NCBI RefSeq assembly: GCF_001708445.1
Contig: NZ_CP015637.1
Coordinates: 2,543,001 to 2,607,000, forward strand
Direction: 5' to 3'
Length of the DNA stretch: 64,000 nucleotides
DNA from: Pseudomonas fluorescens
Lineage (GTDB): Bacteria; Pseudomonadota; Gammaproteobacteria; Pseudomonadales; Pseudomonadaceae
A program made the position numbers and the translations under genes. The notes below the pieces were generated by a model, which saw only the letters and a list, made by a program, of their open reading frames with translations, did no database searches and was not told where the DNA came from. This document shows positions 50,265 to 58,000 of the stretch, in pieces. The first letter of the stretch is position 1. Each line of letters starts with the position of its first letter.

Positions 50265-50295
50265 AGGCTAAGCTTAAAGTTAACTTTAATGTCAA
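50265..50295 (-). promoter_or_regulatory. MerR-type promoter with 19-bp spacer and palindrome
   Basis: On the minus strand TTGACA (50290-50295) is a perfect -35, and TAGCCT (50265-50270) a fair -10. They are separated by 19 bp, too long for normal sigma-70 use and diagnostic of promoters twisted into shape by MerR proteins. The spacer contains the perfect palindrome TTAAAGTTAACTTTAA at 50274-50289, the expected operator. It drives the old yellow enzyme gene and lies beside the MerR gene. Confidence 0.9.
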
Positions 50296-50307
50296 GCGGG
50301 TGTTTTG

Positions 50308-50712
50308 ATGAATATTGGTGAGCTGGCAAAGCGGAGTGGGTTGGCGGCGTCGCGTATCCGCTTTTACGAGTCCGAAGGTCTGATCAGCCAAGTGGGGCGC
50401 CAGGCCAATGGTTATCGACGCTATGCGCCCGATGCCTTGCAAACGCTGCAACTGATCCAGAGTGCACAACAGGCCGGGTTTACCCTGCAGGAACTCAAGG
50501 CATTGATGCCTGCGCCGGGGGAGCACAAGCGTGAGGAGTTAATAGAGGCGCTGGAGCGCAAGGTGGCGCAGATCGAGGTGATGCAGGCGCAGTTGGCTCA
50601 TAGCAAGGCGCAGTTGCTGGACGTAATCGAGGCGGTACGGGCGCAGCCGGAAGGCGTGCCGTGCTCCATGGGACAGAAGCAGGTGCTGGCGTCGATCAAG
50701 ATCGGTGCCTGA
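50308..50712 (+). CDS. MerR-family transcriptional regulator
   Basis: 134-residue regulator. The winged helix-turn-helix reads MNIGELAKRSGLAASRIRFY and ESEGLISQVGRQANGYRRYA (about 1-42), followed by the dimerisation coiled coil ALERKVAQIEVMQAQLAHSK (about 80-105). The C-terminal tail has one Cys in GVPCSMGQKQ, which might sense electrophiles or oxidants. It is divergent from the OYE gene over a 71-bp gap with a textbook MerR operator, so it likely activates that gene and controls itself. No metal-binding Cys set typical of MerR/CueR is present. Confidence 0.93.
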   Translation: MNIGELAKRSGLAASRIRFYESEGLISQVGRQANGYRRYAPDALQTLQLIQSAQQAGFTLQELKALMPAPGEHKREELIEALERKVAQIEVMQAQLAHSKAQLLDVIEAVRAQPEGVPCSMGQKQVLASIKIGA

Positions 50713-50768
50713 AAAAACTCCGATTTGCACCGCCAGGCAGACCCAAATGTGGAAAATCCCACTACCCC

Positions 50769-50900
50769 GTGGCGAGCGGGCTTGCCCCGCGTTGGGCTGC
50801 GCAGCAGCCCCAATAAGAGCGCTGCAGTGTGCCAGGCAGCTCCGGGGCTGTGTTTTGGGGCTGCTTCGCAGCCCAACGCGGGGCAAGCCCGCTCGCCACA
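50769..50900. repeat. Long palindromic REPIN, 132 bp (copy 2)
   Basis: The same 132-bp element as 5507-5638, with arms GTGGCGAGCGGGCTTGCCCC and its complement and the loop beginning AATAAGAGCGCTGCAGTGTG. Its stem differs from copy 1 by a C-G pair in place of a T-A pair. It occupies most of the 325-bp gap between the MerR gene and the DUF934 gene; the rest holds a tandem hexamer and a REP, and no gene was seen. Confidence 0.88.
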
Positions 50901-50918
50901 GCCACAGCCACAGCCACA
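50895..50918. repeat. Tandem hexamer (GCCACA)4 at REPIN edge
   Basis: Four direct copies of GCCACA, the first being the last six bases of the REPIN. It looks like a slippage expansion of the element's terminus. Not present at the matching edge of copy 1 (5638), where the sequence continues CACAAAAA. Confidence 0.8.
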
Positions 50919-50955
50919 AGAGTGCGGGCACACCGAGCCTGGGTGAGGTGCCGAG

Positions 50956-50980
50956 TGGTGGGGCAAGCCCCCTCCCACAT
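50956..50980. repeat. Solitary REP (reverse GTGGGAG type)
   Basis: GTGGTGGGGCAAGCCCCCTC followed by CCACA is the right-arm version of the GTGGGAGGGGGCTTG family. It lies after the palindromic REPIN in the gap before the DUF934 gene and has no partner arm. Confidence 0.75.
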
Positions 50981-51037
50981 TCAGCGCGGGGCATCCGTTA
51001 GAGAGTCGTCAGCTCACGGCAATCCCACATTTGAAGC

Positions 51038-51532
51038 TCAGCGCCGCCGGAACAGCGGCAGCGGCTCATCCGTTGCAGCCTGGTACGTCACCGAGAAGTC
51101 CTTGAGGCTTTCCAGCGCCGCGTACGGGTCTTTGTCGGCGCGCAAGGCGAAGGCATCGAACCCGCAGCGGTGCAGGTAGAACAACTGGTCGCGCAACACG
51201 TCGCCAATCGCCCGCAGTTCGCCTTTGTAACCGTAACGGTCACGCAGCAAGCGTGCGTTGGAGTAGTTGCGTCCATCGGTAAAGGCCGGGAAGTTCAGGG
51301 CGATGACCTGGAAATGCTCCACGTCGTCACCGATTTCCTCGGCTTCTTCATCGGCGTCCAGCCACACGCCCAGGCCGCCATCACGGGCCTTGAGGGCGTG
51401 GCCGTGTTCGCGCCACAGGGCCAAAGGCACGATCAGGTCGTCGCAATTGGAAATGCTGTCGAAGCTCGTGTCCTTGGGCAGCAGGTGCCAGGTTTCATCG
51501 ATGACTTCGTTGTTCTTAATGATTCGCTGCAT
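51038..51532 (-). CDS. DUF934 protein linked to sulfite reduction
   Basis: 164-residue cytoplasmic protein of the DUF934 family, found directly behind cysI-type sulfite reductase genes in pseudomonads. Marks are DLIVPLALWREHGHALKARD, LGVWLDADEEAEEIGDD and the conserved central block FPAFTDGRNYSNARLLRDRY broken after DRY, then RAIGDVLRDQLFYLHRCGFD. The start at 51532 overlaps the cysI coding sequence by 17 bp and has AAGGAGCGCGTCT before it, so the two are translationally coupled. An accessory role in siroheme or electron supply to the reductase is likely; the reaction is not defined. Confidence 0.88.
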   Translation of the reverse strand: MQRIIKNNEVIDETWHLLPKDTSFDSISNCDDLIVPLALWREHGHALKARDGGLGVWLDADEEAEEIGDDVEHFQVIALNFPAFTDGRNYSNARLLRDRYGYKGELRAIGDVLRDQLFYLHRCGFDAFALRADKDPYAALESLKDFSVTYQAATDEPLPLFRRR

Positions 51533-53174
51533 AGACGCGCTCCTTGAACAGGTCAATGCCGATGCGCTGGTAGGTGTCGATGAAACGCTCATCTTCGGTG
51601 CGCTGTTCGATGTAGACGTCGATCAGCTTGCCGATCACCTCGGGCATGGCTTCCTGGGCGAAGGACGGGCCGAGGATCTTGCCCAGGCTCGCATCGCGGC
51701 TGGCGCTGCCACCCAGGGACACTTGGTAGAATTCTTCGCCTTTCTTGTCCACGCCCAGGATGCCGATGTGGCCGACGTGGTGGTGACCACAGGCGTTCAT
51801 GCAACCGGAGATGTTCAGGTCCAGCTCGCCGATGTCGAACAGGTAGTCCAGGTCGTCGAAACGGCGCTGGATCGATTCGGCAATCGGGATCGACTTGGCG
51901 TTGGCCAGGGAGCAGAAGTCGCCGCCCGGGCAGCAGATGATGTCGGTCAACAGGCCGATGTTCGGCGTGGCAAAACCGCTTTCGCGCAGCTCGCCCCACA
52001 GGGTGAACAACTGGCTTTGCTCAACGTCCGCGAGAATGATGTTCTGCTCGTGGGAGGTGCGCAGTTGGCCGAAGCTGTAGCGCTCGGCCAGGTCGGCCAC
52101 GGCGTCCAGCTGCTTGTCGGTGATATCGCCCGGTGCAACGCCGGTCGGTTTCAGCGACAGGGTCACCGCCACATAGCCCGGCTTTTTGTGCGCCAGGGTG
52201 TTGCGGGTGCGCCAGCGGGCAAAGCCTGGGTGCTGCTGGTCGAGCGCTGCGAGCTCGGCGTCCTGATTGCTCAGGGCCTTGTACTCGGGGTCGACAAAGT
52301 GCTTGGCCACACGGTGCACTTCGGCGTCGGTCAAGGTGGTCTGGCCACCGCGCAGGTGCTCCATCTCGGCATCGACTTTCTGGGCGAACACCTCAGGGGT
52401 CAGCGCCTTGACCAGGATCTTGATCCGGGCCTTGTATTTGTTGTCACGACGGCCGTAGCGGTTGTAGACCCGCAGGATAGCGTCGAGGTAGCTCAACAGG
52501 TCCTGCCACGGCAGGAACTCGTTGATGAACGCGCCCACCACCGGGGTACGGCCCAGGCCGCCACCCACCAGTACACGGAAACCCAGCTCGCCGGCCGCGT
52601 TGTACACCGGCTCCAGGCCGATATCGTGTACTTCGATGGCTGCACGGTCCGAGGTCGAGCCATTGATGGCGATCTTGAACTTGCGTGGCAGGTAGGCGAA
52701 TTCCGGGTGGAAGGTGGTCCATTGACGGACGATTTCGCACCACGGGCGTGGGTCGATCAGCTCGTCGGCGGCAACCCCGGCGAATTGGTCGGTGGTCACG
52801 TTGCGCAGGCAGTTACCGCTGGTCTGAATGGCGTGCATCTGCACGGTGGCCAGCTCAGCCAGGATATCCGGCACATCTTCCAGCGCCGGCCAGTTGAACT
52901 GCACGTTCTGGCGGGTACTGATGTGGGCATAGCCTTTGTCGTAGTCGCGGGCAATCTTGGCCATCATGCGGGTCTGGCGCGAAGTCAGTTGGCCATAGGG
53001 CACGGCCACCCGCAGCATCGGCGCAAAGCGCTGAACATAAAGGCCATTTTGCAGGCGCAGAGGGCGGAACTCTTCTTCGCTCAGTTCACCTGCTAGGTAG
53101 CGTCGGGTCTGATCACGGAACTGCTTGACGCGGTCCTCGATGATGCGCTGATCGTATTCGTCGTATACGTACAT
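51516..53174 (-). CDS. cysI: CysI, sulfite reductase haemoprotein (nitrite/sulfite reductase)
   Basis: 552-residue siroheme and 4Fe-4S enzyme that reduces sulfite to sulfide for cysteine synthesis. The first ferrite-like domain has APMLRVAVPYGQLTSRQTRM and HISTRQNVQFNWPALEDVPD, and the second LRTSHEQNIILADV. The cluster ligands are in IICCPGGDFCSLANAKS and ISGCMNACGHHHVGHIGI, which bind 4Fe-4S and the siroheme axial thiolate. Length and motifs fit the ferredoxin-type CysI of Pseudomonas, with no separate CysJ nearby. ATG 53174 is used; the open frame extends upstream without conservation. Sulfide made here feeds cysteine and, through homocysteine, MetH encoded 9 kb away. Confidence 0.95.
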   Translation of the reverse strand: MYVYDEYDQRIIEDRVKQFRDQTRRYLAGELSEEEFRPLRLQNGLYVQRFAPMLRVAVPYGQLTSRQTRMMAKIARDYDKGYAHISTRQNVQFNWPALEDVPDILAELATVQMHAIQTSGNCLRNVTTDQFAGVAADELIDPRPWCEIVRQWTTFHPEFAYLPRKFKIAINGSTSDRAAIEVHDIGLEPVYNAAGELGFRVLVGGGLGRTPVVGAFINEFLPWQDLLSYLDAILRVYNRYGRRDNKYKARIKILVKALTPEVFAQKVDAEMEHLRGGQTTLTDAEVHRVAKHFVDPEYKALSNQDAELAALDQQHPGFARWRTRNTLAHKKPGYVAVTLSLKPTGVAPGDITDKQLDAVADLAERYSFGQLRTSHEQNIILADVEQSQLFTLWGELRESGFATPNIGLLTDIICCPGGDFCSLANAKSIPIAESIQRRFDDLDYLFDIGELDLNISGCMNACGHHHVGHIGILGVDKKGEEFYQVSLGGSASRDASLGKILGPSFAQEAMPEVIGKLIDVYIEQRTEDERFIDTYQRIGIDLFKERVYAANH

Positions 53175-53407
53175 ATAGGTCCTGTTCTCGGCAAATCTGC
53201 GCGCACGGCCGCGCACTCCCAACGGAGCCGGCGCACGATACCAGTTTGCGTTTATGCGCAAAAGTGATGTTTGAGTATATGCAAATAACCAAATTGACTA
53301 ATGAGAACCGTTATCGAGATACCCACATTTGTCATGCGGGCAATCGTGAACTTTACTGTGATCGTGTTTGAGTGCAATCACCTATAAAACTGACAAGAGG
53401 CGATGCA

Positions 53408-53521
53408 ATGAGCAATCCGACAAAAGCCCGTAAACCTGACAGTACCGTTGATGCCTGGGCCATTCTGTTTTTGATCATTCTGGTGGTGGGAACTGCCGTG
53501 TTCTGGGTCAGCCACCAATAA
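53408..53521 (+). CDS. 37-residue single-pass membrane protein
   Basis: A short gene found by reading the gap. ATG at 53408, with AGAGG 8 bp upstream, opens MSNPTKARKPDSTVDAWAIL and continues with a strong hydrophobic helix FLIILVVGTAVFWVS before a TAA at 53519. A basic N-terminus and a single helix suggest an inner-membrane small protein with the N-terminus inside. It is divergent from cysI and lies 75 bp before a periplasmic binding protein gene. No function is recognised; the codon use and ribosome site make it more than a chance frame. Confidence 0.6.
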   Translation: MSNPTKARKPDSTVDAWAILFLIILVVGTAVFWVSHQ

Positions 53522-53531
53522 AGGACCTTGA

Positions 53532-53590
53532 TTGAGCCTCGATTGGTTTGGGCATTGCCACTATCATGGCGGCCTATTTTCGAGGCTCAA
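53532..53590. promoter_or_regulatory. 11-bp inverted repeat covering a ribosome site
   Basis: TTGAGCCTCGA at 53532-53542 and its exact complement TCGAGGCTCAA at 53580-53590 bracket 37 bp. The right arm contains the GAGG ribosome site of the gene starting at 53597. Folding of the transcript would hide that site or form a hairpin after the small protein gene. No T-run follows, so it is not a plain terminator. Confidence 0.55.
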
Positions 53591-53596
53591 ACATTC

Positions 53597-54664
53597 ATGT
53601 TGAAGGTGTTGATTACGTGTGTCTGGTTGCTGGGATCGACGTATGGGGTGATGGCTCATGCAACGTCGGTGGTGTTTCTCAATCCGGGCATGTCCACGGA
53701 AACCTTCTGGGTCAGCTACACGCAATTCATGCAGGCCGCCGCCAAGGACCTCGGCCTGGAATTGCGCGTGCGTTATGGCGAGCGTAATGCCGACAACACG
53801 CTGCTCCAGGCGCGTGAGGTACTGCAAGGCAGCCAGCCGCCCGATTACCTGGTGCTGGTGAATGAGCAATACGTTGCACCGCAGATCCTGCGCATGGCTG
53901 AGGGCAGCGGCGTGAAGCTGCTGGTGGTGAACAGCGCGCTGACCCCCGACCAGGTGCAATTGCTGGGAACCCGCAGTAGCATCCGTTTGATCGGCAGCCT
54001 GGTCGCTGACGATGAAGAGGCTGGCTACCTGATGCTTCGCGACCTGTTGCGCCAGCATGGCCCGGTTGCGCCCGGTCAATCCCTCGACCTGTTGGCCTTT
54101 TCCGGCGTCAAGACCACGCCGGTCGCGCAGTTGCGTGAACAAGGCATGCGCCGAGCGCTGGCCGAGCATCCCGAGGTGCGCCTGCGTCAGTTGGTCTACG
54201 GGGAATGGAACCGCGAGCGCGCCTTCGAGCAAGCGACGCAGTTGTTCAAGCGCTACCCGCAGACGGCATTGGTGTGGTCGGCCAGCGATCAGATGGCGCT
54301 GGGCGCGATGCAGGCGCTCCAGGCCAGTGGGCGTTTACCGGGAAAGGACACGCTGTTCAGTGCCGTCAACAGCTCGCCGGAGATCTTGCAGGCGCGCCTG
54401 GACGGGCGTTTGTCGTCCCTGGTCGCCGGGCATTTCACCGTGGGCGGCTGGGCCATGGTGCTGATCCATGATGATGCAAAGGGCGTGGATATTGGCGCAT
54501 ACGGCGGGCGTGACCGTCAGTTGGCGTTATTCCAATTGATCGATGCCGGCCAGGCGCGGCGCTTGTTGGGGCCGACACCGTCGGTGAATTTTCGCGCGCT
54601 GTCTGCCCAGGGCAAGCCGGTGTCCTATCGCTACCCCTTCAGCCTGCGTCTGTTGCTGCGCTAG
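53597..54664 (+). CDS. Periplasmic sugar-binding-type protein (type 1 PBP)
   Basis: 355-residue exported protein. The signal peptide MLKVLITCVWLLGSTYGVMA is followed by a two-lobed type 1 periplasmic binding fold like LacI effector domains: VVFLNPGMSTETFWVSYTQF, GLELRVRYGERNADNTLLQA, DYLVLVNEQYVAPQILRMA, TALVWSASDQMALGAMQAL and SLVAGHFTVGGWAMVLIHDD. No transporter genes are adjacent, so it may feed a sensor (as ribose/AI-2-type binding proteins do) rather than an ABC pump. ATG 53597 is chosen for its clean signal peptide. Its 3' end overlaps the convergent DUF2970 gene by 4 bp. Confidence 0.82.
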   Translation: MLKVLITCVWLLGSTYGVMAHATSVVFLNPGMSTETFWVSYTQFMQAAAKDLGLELRVRYGERNADNTLLQAREVLQGSQPPDYLVLVNEQYVAPQILRMAEGSGVKLLVVNSALTPDQVQLLGTRSSIRLIGSLVADDEEAGYLMLRDLLRQHGPVAPGQSLDLLAFSGVKTTPVAQLREQGMRRALAEHPEVRLRQLVYGEWNRERAFEQATQLFKRYPQTALVWSASDQMALGAMQALQASGRLPGKDTLFSAVNSSPEILQARLDGRLSSLVAGHFTVGGWAMVLIHDDAKGVDIGAYGGRDRQLALFQLIDAGQARRLLGPTPSVNFRALSAQGKPVSYRYPFSLRLLLR

Positions 54665-54876
54665 ACGCCGGCCAGGTGCAGCACCAGCTTGACGATCCCA
54701 AACAAGGTCAAGGCAAACACCACCGTGAACAGGATGCCCAGAATCACAAAGTGGCTGGGCTTGCCGTGGGTAAAGTCGCGGGCGCGATTCTTGCCGCTCT
54801 GTACGCCAAAGGCGGCGGCCAGGACGCTGTGAAGCATCTGTAGAAACGTCGGTGGTTTATTGTTCGAATCGTCCAT
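54661..54876 (-). CDS. DUF2970 small membrane protein
   Basis: 71-residue protein with a basic, amphipathic N-terminal half (MLHSVLAAAFGVQSGKNRAR) and a C-terminal transmembrane helix FVILGILFTVVFALTLFGIV. This is the layout of the DUF2970 family, small inner-membrane proteins of unknown role that are common in gammaproteobacteria. The ATG at 54876 precedes MDDSNNKPPTFLQ. It is divergent from the giant LRR protein gene with 141 bp between them and shares 4 bp with the 3' end of the binding-protein gene. Confidence 0.8.
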   Translation of the reverse strand: MDDSNNKPPTFLQMLHSVLAAAFGVQSGKNRARDFTHGKPSHFVILGILFTVVFALTLFGIVKLVLHLAGV

Positions 54877-55017
54877 GAGCTGCCTCACGCACTGGGTTGA
54901 ATAAGCCATTGCCAGAGCATAGCTCGGCTCTGTATTGGCGGTTAAGTATCTACCCCCAGGCCGCCGAACGGCCGTGATCTTCTGATGTGCTCTTAATGAG
55001 GTATCAGGAGTGACACC

Positions 55018-58000
55018 ATGCCGGACCGTTCCAAGGGGCTTCATGTCCCGTTTATCAAGCGTCGTTTGCCTGACTGGACGCAGCACCTTCATAGCGCCCA
55101 CCTGGAGGACATGACCGACACGCGCGATCTCGCGCAACGCTTTATCAGCGTCTACCCAGACCTGTTCGACCAGGCGTCGCCCATGCTGCGCCAGCGTTTG
55201 CTCGACAGCCAGGCCCGCAGCAACACCTCGATCCAGCAATTGGCCAGGACCCTCAAGGACTTCAAAGGCATCACCGAGTTCTGCAAGCCGCTGTTGATCG
55301 AGGCCATGCGCAAGAAATTCGGCCAGACGCCGGATGTCGTCAAGACCCATCTATACCATCTGCGCACGTCGAGCCCGGTCGATGCGCAGCCGCTGTTGCA
55401 AGCCGCGATGCGAAACTTCGAGGCGAACGAATCATTTGACGAAGTTTCCCTGCAGGAAACCAGTGCACTGGCTCCAGAGGGTTCGTTGGAAAGTGAACGC
55501 TATGACGAGACCGATAGGTACCCGTTTGGCAAAACCCGCTACCTCATCCGTAACAAGTTATCAATCAAGCCCGCGGATTTCGCTGGCCTGTGCCGAGAGC
55601 TGGATTTGGGCAAGCACTATCAGAACCATCTGCGTGCGGTGTTCCAAACCCCTGGTACGGCCGCCGTCGTGCGTCAGCGGACAATGACGGCAAGCAAGGA
55701 CCGGTTGCGCGTGCAAGCGCACATTGCCAGGATGAAGTTGGACATTGACGAGAGCGTGTACGTTTCGCTGTTGGCGTTCCTCGATGGCGCAGGGCAAGCC
55801 CGATTTGATGGGAAACCCATGGTTTTCAGTCGCTTGAGTATTCTCGGTTCGACCTTGAGCGACGTGTTCATTATCGGTAACGACTCACGCCAGGCACGAA
55901 TCGAGTTGCAGAACCCTTGGTATAACCTGATTCCCGGCGTGTGGGTCGCCAAAGGAAGACTGCCTCCCGAGCCCCGATTCGTGGTGTATATCCCTGGGGA
56001 CCCGGTCAGTCCCCTCAAGACTTACGCGTCGGTCAGTGCGTTCGCCAGCGAACTTGGGGTCAAGCTGCGGCACCCCCCTTATCAACGCTTGTTCGCAAGT
56101 CTGGTGCCTCATGGAGAGTCGCCAGGATTCCTGCGCCGCCTCAAGAACCAGCTGACGGTTTATCGCTGGAACCCGAATCCGGTCTATCCGGGCCCGCCGT
56201 ACAATCCCGAAACCTATGCCAATGGGGTTTATGAGCAAGTCTGGAACACCGAGATGAACCTGGCCCTGGAGGAATCGGTCATCGACGGTGAGGTGTTCGG
56301 GGCCCGTTATGATTTCCACCTTGCCCGAATCAAATCCAACGCCACGTTGCTGGCCCGGCCGACCGGTGTCGTAGACCGCGAGGCATGGATAGAGCGACTC
56401 CAGCACTACGCTGAATGGGGCATGAACCTGCTGAACGTGGCGGCCTTCTTCGTTCCGGGGCTGGGCGAGATGATGATGGGCGTCACGGCCGTGCAACTGG
56501 GCTACGAAGTCTTCGAGGGCGTGGAGGCCTGGAGCGCGGGCGACGCCGACGAAGCCTGGCAGCACTTCAAGTCGGTGTTGCAGAACGTGGCTTACATGGC
56601 TGCATTGGGGGCTGTCGCGAGCAAGGGGCCAGCGGTGCTGCCGTCCCGCTTTGTCAACAGCATGTCGAAGGTGACGACGCCATTCGGCAAGGTGCGTCTA
56701 TGGCACCCGGACCTTGCGGCCTACAAAAGCAGTGCCTCGCTTGAGGGGCTCACCCCCAATGCGTTGGGGCAGTATCGGCTGGGGGGCAAGACCTATATCC
56801 GCATGGAGGGCAATGTCTTCGAAAAGACCTTCGATCCCGAGATCAAGCTATGGAGAATCCAGCACCCTACGGTGCACGATACCTACCAGCCCATTCTGAG
56901 ACACAACGGCTTCGGGGCCTGGCGCCACACCTTGGAGCGTCCGTTGGGGTGGGATCGCGTCGCGTTGATGCGGCGGATGGGGCCGCATATGGAGCCCTTC
57001 ACCGACGCGCAACTGGAGCAGATCGCCGACGTCAGCGGCGTCAATGACGATCACCTGCGCCGGTTACATACCGATCATCAGCCGCCGCCACCGGTACTGG
57101 CCGAGACCGTCCGGCTGTTCGAGCTGGATCGCCAGACGGACGAGGTGATCCGGGATATCCGCCAAGGTGCGTGCCGGGAGGGCCTGTGCCAGTTCATGGT
57201 GCCGCTGACGTTGGAGTTGCCGAATTGGCCGGTGGATGAAGTGTTGGAAGTCTTCAGCGGGCCGGAGCCCTGGGGGGCCTCGCAACGTTTCTCTGCGGCG
57301 GATGCAGCCGATACGGCAAGGCCCACCATCAAGATCACTCGGGCCGAAGTCGATGCCGGAAAAATGCCAGAGCGCGTGCTGGAAAACCTGGACGACGGGC
57401 AAATTGCACGCTTGCTGGGTAGCGAAAACCAGCAGCCGGATGCTGATCGCGTCCAGGTGTTCAGGGATCGTTTGGCCGACCATGCGCAGCGCCGCAGGAA
57501 GGCAGTATTCGATAACCTGATGAGCCGGCAAGCCGCCCCGGACGCTGACACGCAGATCCTTCAGCGCAGCTTTCCAACGCTGTCGCCCGAAGCAGCGCGG
57601 CAGGTATTGAGCCATGCCAGCGACGAGGTGCTGGGGCAATTGCGCAGCACCCAGCGGGTTCCCCTGCGACTGGCCACGCAAATACGTGTGCATTTGCATG
57701 AAAGCGGCGTAAGCCGGGCATTGATCGGCCTGTCCGTGGAGAGCCTGGCGTCCTCGGCCAGCGATCGCCTGGCACTGCACTGCCTGGAACACCTGCCCGG
57801 TTGGTCGGCGGATACACGGGTGGAGGTGCGGTTGCACGGGGTGAGGGGGCCGCTGGTGGACAGCATCGGCGGCGAACAGGCCGCCACGCGCTACTGCCTG
57901 GTAAAGGGCGGCGATTTCATTCAAGCGTTCGATGCCCAGGGCAAGGCGTTGAACAGCGTGCCGGCGTCTGGGCGCAATCTGTTTGAATCGCTGCTGGAGG

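Noticed and set aside
1001..50980. Recurrent GTGGGAG/GTAGGAG repeats considered as CRISPR or phage attachment sites
   Set aside because: They are scattered singly or as inverted pairs with no regular spacers, no cas genes and no integrase; they fit REP/REPIN elements.
53528..53597. Upstream TTG start for the periplasmic binding protein
   Set aside because: It would put 23 polar residues before the signal peptide; ATG 53597 gives a normal signal sequence.
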